From Mycolicibacterium neoaurum (GTDB lineage: Bacteria > Actinomycetota > Actinomycetes > Mycobacteriales > Mycobacteriaceae), in assembly GCF_036946495.1 (NCBI RefSeq), contig NZ_JAQIIX010000001.1, positions 1,113,800 through 1,177,799 on the forward strand: 64,000 bases of DNA, in the 5' to 3' direction. The translations under genes were made by a program, and so were the position numbers. Below, in pieces: positions 1 through 7,277 of the stretch (position 1 is the first letter of the stretch; each line of letters opens with the position of its first letter). The notes below the pieces were generated by a model. The model searched no databases. It was not told the origin of the DNA and saw only the letters and a list, made by a program, of their open reading frames with translations.

Positions 1-243
1 TGTCGAACTGATGGTCAGCTGGCAGGCGACCGGGTCGCGGATCTCGACGCGCAGGTCGCCGACGACGGGCACGCAGACCGGGTAGATCGACCACGCCGCG
101 TCGGGCAGGCCCTCCTGTTTGAAGGTGTAGACCCCCTCCAGCACCTGCTGTTGGGGGTTCGCCCCGGCCGGTGCGGCCGAACCGATCATCGCCACACCAG
201 CGGCCAGCAACACGGCACTGAACAATCCGCGAAGTATGTTCAC
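1..243 (-). CDS. Secreted mycobacterial protein, 3' part outside window
   Basis: Reading leftward from a GTG at 243-241 gives 81 codons that are still open at the window edge, so only the N-terminal part is present. The first 28 or so residues are a clear Sec signal peptide: a short basic start, a hydrophobic core and a small-residue APAGA cleavage region before NPQQQ. The mature start (QQVLEGVYTF, then two Cys about 19 residues apart) resembles small secreted proteins common in mycobacteria, whose function I do not know. It is divergent from the SDR gene, with only about 65 bp between the starts. Family assignment is from memory of similar proteins; export is read directly. Confidence 0.7.
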   Translation of the reverse strand, partial: MNILRGLFSAVLLAAGVAMIGSAAPAGANPQQQVLEGVYTFKQEGLPDAAWSIYPVCVPVVGDLRVEIRDPVACQLTISST

Positions 244-307
244 ACGTCGCAGTATTGCAGGGCGCTTCTGGCCCGTCCGGCGTTTGCCCCGTGAGAGGGT
301 GCCGGGT

Positions 308-1048
308 ATGACCTCATTGGACGGAAAAGTCGCATTGATCACCGGGGCGTCGGCCGGACTCGGCGCCGCAACGGCCACCCTTTTCGCCGAGCGCGGGGCC
401 ACGGTATACGGCGTGGCAAGGGACACCGACCGGATGGCCGAGGTGTTCGGCAACGTGCCGGTCGGCCGGTTCGGCTCCTATGACATCTCCTCCGCCGAGG
501 CCTGTGCGCAGGCGGTGGCCGACTGCGTCGAGGCGTTCGGGCGCATCGACGTGCTGGCCAATGTGGCCGGTTTCCACCAGATGCGGCGCACCGCTGACGT
601 GACCGATGCCGACTGGGCAACCGATCTCGCGGTCAATCTCAATGGGCCGTTCTATCTCAGCCGCGCGGCACTGCCCCACCTGCTCGCCGCCGGCGGCAAT
701 ATCGTCAACGTCGCATCGGTGGCCGGTGTGGAGGGCGAGGTGTACTCGGCGGGGTACTGCGCGGCCAAGCACGGGCTCATCGGGTTGACCAGGGCGATGG
801 CCGTGGAGTTCACCAGAGAGACGCTGCGCGTCAACGCGGTCTGTCCCGGCGGGATGCTCACCGCGCAGGTCACCGACTTCTCCGCACCCGAGGATGCCGA
901 CTGGGAGCTGATCATGCGGATCGCCGCACCGCGCGGAATGATGGATCCCGTCGACGTCGCCAAGACCATCGCCTTCCTGGCCAGTGACGACGCCGCCGCC
1001 ATCCATGGCGCGGTCTACCGGGTCGACAACGGAAAGGGCGCCGACTGA
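308..1048 (+). CDS. Short-chain dehydrogenase/reductase (SDR)
   Basis: A 246-residue classical SDR, an NAD(P)-dependent cytosolic oxidoreductase. The Rossmann motif TGASAGLG is at residues 12-19, NVAG at 85-88, and the catalytic Ser137, Tyr150 and Lys154 (YCAAK) are all present, so it should be active; the substrate cannot be read. I chose ATG 308 rather than an upstream in-frame ATG at 236 because it gives the usual SDR N-terminus (TSLDGKVALITG) and the extra residues are Arg-rich and unlike the family. Its TGA overlaps the ATG of the next gene, so the two are probably translated together. That ties this enzyme to the odd Cys-repeat protein. Confidence 0.9.
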   Translation: MTSLDGKVALITGASAGLGAATATLFAERGATVYGVARDTDRMAEVFGNVPVGRFGSYDISSAEACAQAVADCVEAFGRIDVLANVAGFHQMRRTADVTDADWATDLAVNLNGPFYLSRAALPHLLAAGGNIVNVASVAGVEGEVYSAGYCAAKHGLIGLTRAMAVEFTRETLRVNAVCPGGMLTAQVTDFSAPEDADWELIMRIAAPRGMMDPVDVAKTIAFLASDDAAAIHGAVYRVDNGKGAD

Positions 1049-1455
1049 TGAGTGAGATCGATACCGGCACACAATCGGTCGGCACCGTCGGCAGCACCGA
1101 GGTGCAGGGTTCCATCGGCACAGTCGGCAGCACCGCTGTCGTCGGCTCGATCGGCACCGTCGGCAGCGCCGGGATCGCCGGGTCCATCGCCACGGTCAAC
1201 AGTGCGGGTGTCGCGGGTTCGATCGCGACCGGTGGAAGTGCCGGGGTGGCCGGCGGATTCGCCGTCGTCGGCACCGCCTTCTCGGTGTTGTGCGCGGCGC
1301 TGGTCGGCTGCGTCGCCTGCATCGCATGCGTGGCCTGCCGCAAATGTGCGGCGTGTGTGGCCTGTGCCGGCTGCGTCGACTGCGTCGGTTGTATCGGCTG
1401 CGTGAACTGCTCGGGCCTGCGCGGCGCGGTCGGTCTGCGCGACGTGCACGCCTGA
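1048..1455 (+). CDS. Repeat protein: five 12-residue repeats plus (Cys-x-x)12 array
   Basis: I do not recognise this 135-residue protein. Residues 10-69 are five exact-length 12-residue repeats of the form S-[IV]-[GA]-T-x-x-S-x-x-[VI]-x-G. A short hydrophobic stretch (about 70-87) follows. From Cys88 to Cys121 there is a cysteine at every third position, twelve in a row, with small residues between (VA, IA, AG, VG). Cys82 is an extra one. There is no signal peptide. The 12-residue period would suit a narrow beta-solenoid, and the Cys ladder could bind metal, carry disulfides or be a modification substrate; these are inferences. It overlaps the SDR stop (TGATG), suggesting coupled translation. 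The IS element begins a few bases after its stop, leaving the frame intact. Confidence 0.75.
   Translation: MSEIDTGTQSVGTVGSTEVQGSIGTVGSTAVVGSIGTVGSAGIAGSIATVNSAGVAGSIATGGSAGVAGGFAVVGTAFSVLCAALVGCVACIACVACRKCAACVACAGCVDCVGCIGCVNCSGLRGAVGLRDVHA
1075..1254 (+). repeat. Five tandem 36-bp coding repeats
   Basis: Five in-frame 36-bp units encode the 12-residue repeats of the Cys-array protein. Units share the core coding for S-I-G/A-T-V-G-S and diverge mostly at third codon positions and in the last third of the unit, as expected for an old, selected protein repeat rather than a recent slippage product. Confidence 0.85.
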
Positions 1456-1466
1456 GGATGCCGAGT

Positions 1467-1518
1467 GGCCAGTTATGGCACACCATTGGCTGGCGGTTTC
1501 AAGGGGTGGTTGCAACAG
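1467..1518 (+). repeat. IS30 element left inverted repeat
   Basis: Starts GGCCAGTTATG and ends GGTTGCAACAG. It pairs with 2778-2829; the inner 27 bp are identical and the mismatches cluster in the middle. Confidence 0.8.
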
Positions 1519-1537
1519 GTCCCTGTGAGGAGCTGTT

Positions 1538-2797
1538 GTGCGCCCGTCCAAATCGTCTCGTCTTCGTCGTCGGTTCTGGGAGGAAATCCGTAGCGGGTTG
1601 ATCGTGAGTGAAGCCGCTGTGGCAGTCGGCGTGTCGCTGAACTCGGGTTCGCGGTGGTTTGCCGATGCTGGCGGGGTGAGACCTCAGTTACCCGATGGTC
1701 AACCTCGCCGGCGGCCGCGACTGTCCTTTGAAGAGCGCGAGGAAATCGCGTTAGGAGTGGCGGCCAAAGAATCAATTCGGTGTATCGCTCAACGCCTTGG
1801 CCGGGCGCCGTCGACGATCTCGCGGGAGATCGCTGTCAACGGCGGATGCCGAGGTCGTACGGGCTATCGGTCCCGATATCGCTTCGGTGCGTCATGGCGC
1901 GGTGGGCACGATCCGCGTCCCCGCTACAAGGCCACTGTCGCGCACGACCGCAGCGTCACCCGCGCCGCACGACCGAAGCCGCGCAAGCTGGATCTGTGCA
2001 CGACCCTGCGTGAGGTGGTGCAGACTCGACTCACCGACGAGTTTCACAGTCCGGCCCAGATCGCTGCCCGGTTGCGGCTGGACTTCCCTGATATTGCGGA
2101 GATGTGGGTGTCACACGAAGCGATCTACCAGGCAATATACGTCCAAGGCAAAGGCAATCTGCGGCGCGATCTGCACACCTACCTGCGGACCGGGCGTGCG
2201 ATACGCCACCCGCGCAGACGACCCGGGCAGCGCCGCGCACGTATCCCTGGCATGGTCAGCATCAGTGAACGGCCTGCCGAGGTCGAGGACCGCGCCATCC
2301 CCGGGCACTGGGAGGGGGATCTGATCATCGGAAGCACCGCCTCCGGGTCGGCGATCGGCACTCTGGTGGAACGCAGCACCCGGTTCACCCTCTTGTTGCA
2401 CCTGCCCGGTGATCACACCGCGGCGACCGTGCAAGAGGCGATCGTGGCCAAGATGGGCCAGTTGCCGGCGCTGCTGGGTAAATCATTGACCTGGGATCAG
2501 GGCAGCGAATTGGCCAACCATCTGGCCATCGCTGAGGCGACAGATCTCGACATCTATTTCTGCGACCCGCACTCACCATGGCAGCGCGGAACCAACGAAA
2601 ACACCAACGGTCTGCTGCGCCAATGGTTTGCCAAAGGCACTGACCTATCGGTGTTTCCCCCCGACTACCTCGACTACGTCGCCACCAAACTCAACAACCG
2701 ACCCCGCCAGACACTGGGCTGGAAAACACCAGCCGAAGCACTCCACGAACTACTCTGCAACCCGACCGATTCACCCACTGTTGCAACCACCCCTTGA
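1538..2797 (+). CDS. IS30-family DDE transposase
   Basis: A 419-residue transposase that cuts and joins the element's ends. An N-terminal helix-turn-helix region lies at about residues 64-98 (CIAQRLGRAPSTISREI). The RNase-H-like catalytic core has Asp261 (GHWEGDLI), Asp320 (TWDQGSE) and Glu354 (RGTNENTNG), giving the DD(33)E spacing typical of IS30. All three acidic residues are present and the frame is uninterrupted, so it could be active. The GTG at 1538 follows a GAGGAGC ribosome site at about 1527. The left inverted repeat ends about 20 bp upstream, so the promoter must overlap the element end. It is slightly longer than most IS30 transposases because of the N-terminal extension. Confidence 0.93.
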   Translation: MRPSKSSRLRRRFWEEIRSGLIVSEAAVAVGVSLNSGSRWFADAGGVRPQLPDGQPRRRPRLSFEEREEIALGVAAKESIRCIAQRLGRAPSTISREIAVNGGCRGRTGYRSRYRFGASWRGGHDPRPRYKATVAHDRSVTRAARPKPRKLDLCTTLREVVQTRLTDEFHSPAQIAARLRLDFPDIAEMWVSHEAIYQAIYVQGKGNLRRDLHTYLRTGRAIRHPRRRPGQRRARIPGMVSISERPAEVEDRAIPGHWEGDLIIGSTASGSAIGTLVERSTRFTLLLHLPGDHTAATVQEAIVAKMGQLPALLGKSLTWDQGSELANHLAIAEATDLDIYFCDPHSPWQRGTNENTNGLLRQWFAKGTDLSVFPPDYLDYVATKLNNRPRQTLGWKTPAEALHELLCNPTDSPTVATTP

Positions 2798-2829
2798 AAC
2801 CGCCGCTCCTTGGCGTGTCATAACTGGCC
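2778..2829 (-). repeat. IS30 element right inverted repeat
   Basis: Begins CTGTTGCAACC and ends CATAACTGGCC; reverse complement of the left repeat with a few mismatches. It overlaps the last codons of the transposase gene (stop at 2797). Confidence 0.8.
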
Positions 2830-2845
2830 GCTCGACAGGTTGCTA

Positions 2846-4579
2846 CTAGATCCTCCGCCGCCGACCCAGCAGGGCGGCACCGCCGACGGCACCGAGGCTC
2901 AGCACCGCGCACGCCACCGCCGCGGTGATCAACAGCGTCTGGTTGCTCCCCCCGGTGGCCGGAGCCTCCTCGGCGGCCAGCCGCAGCCGATAGTCACCGG
3001 GCAGCGGACCTTCCCGCGGTGCGTCGAGACCCGGGTACTGCTGAGTCCGGTGCACCTCGAACATCCGCTCGCCGCCCGCGCTCTGCTTCCACACACCCCA
3101 GGCCGGCGTCGCACCGTCGAGCAACACCCGGCGTTCCCCGTAGCGGGCGTCATCGCCGATATCGACGACGCGCTGCACGCGGAAGGGTTCGTACACCGCG
3201 TCGGAGTAGCGGACCTGCACCGGCACATTGTCGTAGCGGAACAGCGGCGGCGGGGGCGGCGGCGCGATGGCCCCGATATTGGCGATCGTCGGGATGAACC
3301 CGCCGCCGAAGAAGCTGCCCACGGCCACCCCGACCGCGGTGCTGACCACGGTGTTGACGGTGTTGAGCACCACCGCGGTGAAGCTGTACGCCGCGAGGTC
3401 GGCCACATACATGACCATCCGCTGCAGCGGCGGGATCGTCACCACGCGCGGCTGATTCTCGTACTCGTAGACGATGCGCACCGGGTCGCGATAGGGGTTG
3501 ACGATCATCGGCCGGTAGAACTCGTCGTACTGGACCCAGTCCGGGCTCCACTGCCGCACCCGGTTGTCCCAGTCGCGCTGGTCGGCGCGCAGCTCACGCT
3601 GGTCCGCACGCAGCTGGCGCTGATCCTCGCGGAGTTGGAGCTGGTCCTCGCGCAGCTCACGGCGCTCCTGTGCCAGCCGATCGCGCTCCTCAGCCAGACC
3701 GACCAGCGATGACAGCGCAGCCAGGTCCTCGACCTTGGCCGGCTCCGGCTTGACCTCGACCGGCGCGGCCTTGCTGGCCAGCACGACATCATCGGCGGGG
3801 GCCTCCAGCACGGCGGGCTTCACGGTCTCGATGACGCGGGCCATCGGCTCGACTCGTTCGGTGTCGGTGGGCTGCTCGGTTTCCGCGGTCGGCTCGGTCG
3901 ACCCGGTCGATTCGGTGGGCTTCTCGGTGCTGGGAGTTGCCGGGGCGTCGGTGGTCGACTCGGCCGGCTTCTCGGTGGTGGGAGTTGCCGAGGCGTCGGT
4001 GCTCGACGGCGGCGGGGTCTCGGTGCGCGCCCCGCGGGTGGCGGGCTCCTGGGTCGCGGGCTCCCGGGTGCCGGGCACAGCGCTTGTGGACGGCACAGCG
4101 CTGGTGGACGGCGGCGTGACCGACGTGGTCGTCACCTGGGCGCTCGAACGGGTGGTGGTCGTCTCGGGTGCCCGGGTGGGCTGCGGGGCAACCGTTTCCG
4201 GCACAGGCGCCGTTGCGGGTGCCCGGGTCGGCTCGACCGCGCGCGTCGGCACCGGAGCCTGGGTAGTGGCCGGAGCCTGGGTCGGGACCGGAGCCTGGGT
4301 CGGCACGGGTGCGACAACGGTCGTGGCGGCCGGGGCGGGAGCCTCGGCGGTGACAGCGGGCTCGGCCTCGGAGCGACCGCCTGAGCCGGCCTCGGCGCCA
4401 CCACCGGCAGGCGAGGGTTCCTCGACGACCGTCGTCTCCACGACCGCGGTCTCACCGGAACCCGGCTCGGCCAGCGCGGGCGTCACCCCGACGGTCAGCG
4501 CGGTCAAGGACATCACCACGGTGGATGCCACGCCGGCCACCAGGCCGCGTCGCAGGAACTCGTCACGTGCGGCACTCAT
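2846..4579 (-). CDS. Cell-surface protein: Thr/Pro-rich region, coiled coil, C-terminal anchor
   Basis: A 577-residue exported protein with no family I can name. Residues 1-37 form a signal peptide ending PALA. Next comes about 220 residues rich in Pro, Thr, Glu and Val, including PVPTQAPVPTQAP-type repeats; these suit a wall-spanning stalk. A charged coiled coil follows, with near-perfect seven-residue units (LREDQ/LRADQ). After this are a folded region with a Gly/Val membrane-like segment, a Pro run (six to eight Pro) and a final domain. The C-terminus is APATGG, then about 25 hydrophobic residues, then GRRRRI, the layout of a sortase-type sorting signal or a C-terminal membrane anchor. The promoter is shared with the divergent helicase region. 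Surface anchoring is inferred. Confidence 0.75.
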   Translation of the reverse strand: MSAARDEFLRRGLVAGVASTVVMSLTALTVGVTPALAEPGSGETAVVETTVVEEPSPAGGGAEAGSGGRSEAEPAVTAEAPAPAATTVVAPVPTQAPVPTQAPATTQAPVPTRAVEPTRAPATAPVPETVAPQPTRAPETTTTRSSAQVTTTSVTPPSTSAVPSTSAVPGTREPATQEPATRGARTETPPPSSTDASATPTTEKPAESTTDAPATPSTEKPTESTGSTEPTAETEQPTDTERVEPMARVIETVKPAVLEAPADDVVLASKAAPVEVKPEPAKVEDLAALSSLVGLAEERDRLAQERRELREDQLQLREDQRQLRADQRELRADQRDWDNRVRQWSPDWVQYDEFYRPMIVNPYRDPVRIVYEYENQPRVVTIPPLQRMVMYVADLAAYSFTAVVLNTVNTVVSTAVGVAVGSFFGGGFIPTIANIGAIAPPPPPPLFRYDNVPVQVRYSDAVYEPFRVQRVVDIGDDARYGERRVLLDGATPAWGVWKQSAGGERMFEVHRTQQYPGLDAPREGPLPGDYRLRLAAEEAPATGGSNQTLLITAAVACAVLSLGAVGGAALLGRRRRI

Positions 4580-4903
4580 GGTGCATCGACTCCTCGAAGA
4601 TCAGGAGCAGGGCAATTCTCAGCCACTACTGCGGTTCGCAGTCATCTCCCCCGACACCGGCCGTACGGCCCAGCAGCTGTCTCGCATGGTTCATCGCTGT
4701 GGACGCCCCAGCGTTACATCCGGCGTCTACCTGATTTCAGCCCCTGACGCGATGCGTCACACAGAACTGAAGCCAGGTACGTCCCGCCCGCCGGAGAGCT
4801 ACCGGAGTTCAGCCGTCGGCACCAAGACACCGGTGAGACGGAAGCCAGGTAGATCACGCGGTGGTCGGAGCCGACGCACCGCGGCATCTGACACCATCGT
4901 CGG
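4580..4903. other. Divergent intergenic region with short repeats
   Basis: No gene is seen in these 324 bp between the divergent surface-protein and helicase genes. The motif GAAGCCAGGTA occurs twice (about 4770 and 4842), and its near inverse CTACCTGATTTCAG lies at about 4728, so the copies form imperfect inverted pairs around 4728-4780. They may be operator sites for a regulator of one or both genes; no promoter hexamers stand out. Confidence 0.4.
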
Positions 4904-7267
4904 GTGACGCCCCGCGAGTTCGTCCTGACCGACGAATTCCGCGACGCCATGGAACTGCTCGCCGGCGGCAGGCATCTGTTCCTGACCGGCAAGGCGGGCA
5001 CCGGCAAGTCGACGCTGATCCGGCGGTTCATGTCACAGACCGACCGCACCGTCGTGGTGGCCGCCCCGACCGGGATCGCCGCGCTGAACGTCGGCGGCTA
5101 CACCATCCATCGGCTGTTCGGCTTCACCCCCACCACCAGCCTGGCCGATATCAAAACCGGCAGCTACTACCCCGGCCGGTTCGCCCGCACGGTCAAGGGC
5201 CTGGACACCCTCATCATCGACGAGGCCTCGATGGTCCGTGCCGACCTCTTCGACAAGATGGCCGCCGCACTGCAACGGTACGGACCCGATCCCGGCGCCC
5301 CGTTCGGCGGTGTCCAGCTGGTCCTGGTCGGTGATCTGTACCAGCTGCCGCCGGTGGTCACCGAGGCCGAAACCGACTTCTTCACCGATCGCTACGCCAC
5401 CCCGTACTTCTTCTCCGCGGACGCCTTCGACCGCGACGCGTTCCCGATGGTCTCACTCACCACCGTGTTCCGGCAGCTCGGCGACGACCGAATGACCGCC
5501 ATCCTCAACGAGATCCGCGAAGGGGTGCTGCTCGGGCACGCGCTGGCCGAGCTGAACACCCGCACCGACCCGGAGTTCGTTCCGCCCGCCGACGAGTTCT
5601 GGTTGACCCTGGCGCCGACGAACCGGCTGGTATCGGCCCGCAACCGGCGGCAGCTGGAGCTGCTGCCCGGCGACGAGATCACCCACCACGCCCGCCACAC
5701 CGGCGATCTGAGCCTGTTCGACCCGCCTGCCGATGAGACCCTGCGCTTCAAGGTCGGCGCCCAGATCATGATGCTGGCCAACGATCCCGCCGACCGCTGG
5801 GTCAACGGCACCCTCGGCAGGATCATCGCGCAGGTGAGCGACGGAACCGGCGTGGTCGTCGAGTTCACCGACGGCAGCCGCGCCGAGGTCACCCCCTTCA
5901 CCTGGGAGGCGACCCGGCCCGTCGTCGACAGCGGCTCGCTGCAGCACGAGGTGTGCGGCACCTTCACCCAGCTGCCGTTCGCACTGGCCTGGGCGATCAC
6001 CATCCACAAGAGCCAGGGCCAGACCCTGGACCGGTTGGTCGTCGACCTCACCGGCGGGATGTTCTCCTACGGCCAGCTCTATGTCGCACTGAGCCGCTGC
6101 ACCTCGATGAGCGGCCTGGTGCTCAAACGGCCGGTGCTTCCCAAGGATCTGAAGACCGACCGCCGGATCGCCCGGTTCCTGCGCAGCGCCGAGCCCGACG
6201 ACGGCAGCGCCCGACGCTACTGCGGTATCGGGATCGTCACCGTCGGCGAGGAGGGCAGGATGTCGCGGCCGAGGCCGGTCGAGCTGGCCGTGGCCTTCGA
6301 CGACGGCACCGCGGTGAGCACGCTGATCAATCCGCAACGCGATCTGGCCGACGCGCGGTCGGCATACGGGATCAGCGTCGCCGACATCCTGCTTGCCCCG
6401 ACGCTGGCCGAGGCATGGGGTGTCATCGCCCCGATGCTCAGCGGTTGCACCCCCGTCGGGCCGGGTATCGACGAGACGCTCGGATTGATCGACTTCGAGC
6501 TCAAACGTCTCGGGCAGACGGTGGTGATGCCGCTCGGGGCCGAGGCGCCCCGGGCCAGCCCCACCGGTGGCACCGCCCTGCGGCGTGCCACCGATGCGCT
6601 GACATCGTTCAGCGAAACCGGTGTCACGCCAACCGGTTCGACGCCGTTCGGCGATCCACCGGAATCACTGACCGGCCATCTGTTGACCCGCGATCCGGCC
6701 GCGACGCCGGTCTCGGCCCGGCTGCCCGCGCTCTCGGCGCTGCTCGATGTCAGCAGGTATGTCGGGCCGGCGCTGCTCGGCCTGCCGTCGTCCGCGACGC
6801 CTCCCCCGGACACGCCGTGGACCCACGCGGCCCGCCACTCGGTAGCCGCGCAGTTGCGCGCCGCCGCCGGCCGGATCCAGCCCACCGAACAGGTGTGGCA
6901 GCGCCTGCACGACGCCGAGGAACTGCTCGGCGTCGAGATCCTCGACCCGGCGCTGCGATCACACGCAGCCGGCCCCGATATCGAGGCGGTCCTGCAACCG
7001 GGCGCCCGGGTGTGTTTCACCGGGACCGCACTCGACGATGCCGGCCGGGAGCTATCGCGGGAGGAGATGATGCGCATCGCCGAGCAGGCCGGCCTGGCCC
7101 CGGTGAAGACCGTCACCAAGACCCGCTGCGAGGTGGTGGTGACCGCCGAACCCGGCAGCCAGTCCGGTAAGGCCCGCAAGGCTCACGAACTCGGCAAACC
7201 CGTGTTCACCGCGCAGGACTTCCTGCGATGGGCCCGCCACCGCCCGTCATCGCCGCGCACACCTTAA
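4904..7267 (+). CDS. Pif1/RecD-like helicase with exonuclease-like middle region and BRCT domain
   Basis: A 787-residue protein starting at GTG. The N-terminal half is a superfamily 1B helicase of Pif1 type: Walker A GKAGTGKST (29-37), a Walker B variant IIDEAS (104-109), the VTxAxTGIAA-like segment VVAAPTGIAALN and the late motifs TIHKSQGQTLD and YVALSRC. The middle region (about 430-540) has the shape of a DnaQ-like domain (VELAVAFDDG...INP...YGISVADILLAPTLAEA) but I see no DxE active site. The C-terminal 90 residues (VCFTGT...KTRCEVVV...) form a BRCT domain like that of DNA ligase or RFC1. A role in replication or repair is inferred. The purine permease start follows 10 bp later, so they may share a transcript. 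Confidence 0.88.
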   Translation: MTPREFVLTDEFRDAMELLAGGRHLFLTGKAGTGKSTLIRRFMSQTDRTVVVAAPTGIAALNVGGYTIHRLFGFTPTTSLADIKTGSYYPGRFARTVKGLDTLIIDEASMVRADLFDKMAAALQRYGPDPGAPFGGVQLVLVGDLYQLPPVVTEAETDFFTDRYATPYFFSADAFDRDAFPMVSLTTVFRQLGDDRMTAILNEIREGVLLGHALAELNTRTDPEFVPPADEFWLTLAPTNRLVSARNRRQLELLPGDEITHHARHTGDLSLFDPPADETLRFKVGAQIMMLANDPADRWVNGTLGRIIAQVSDGTGVVVEFTDGSRAEVTPFTWEATRPVVDSGSLQHEVCGTFTQLPFALAWAITIHKSQGQTLDRLVVDLTGGMFSYGQLYVALSRCTSMSGLVLKRPVLPKDLKTDRRIARFLRSAEPDDGSARRYCGIGIVTVGEEGRMSRPRPVELAVAFDDGTAVSTLINPQRDLADARSAYGISVADILLAPTLAEAWGVIAPMLSGCTPVGPGIDETLGLIDFELKRLGQTVVMPLGAEAPRASPTGGTALRRATDALTSFSETGVTPTGSTPFGDPPESLTGHLLTRDPAATPVSARLPALSALLDVSRYVGPALLGLPSSATPPPDTPWTHAARHSVAAQLRAAAGRIQPTEQVWQRLHDAEELLGVEILDPALRSHAAGPDIEAVLQPGARVCFTGTALDDAGRELSREEMMRIAEQAGLAPVKTVTKTRCEVVVTAEPGSQSGKARKAHELGKPVFTAQDFLRWARHRPSSPRTP

Positions 7268-7277
7268 GGTCGAACCC

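Larger units (their letters stand above)
1462..2834 (+). mobile_element. IS30-family insertion sequence
   Basis: An element of about 1.37 kb with one transposase gene and long terminal inverted repeats. The left end (from about 1467) and the reverse complement of the right end (to about 2829) both begin GGCCAGTTATG. Both finish with an identical 27-bp inner block ending TTGCAACAG; roughly 45 of 52 positions match by eye. A shared CGAG just outside may extend the ends to 1462 and 2834. No clear 2-3 bp target duplication could be assigned. It lies tail-to-tail between the Cys-array gene and the anchored surface protein, only about 12 bp from the latter's stop codon, and breaks neither frame. 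Confidence 0.85.
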
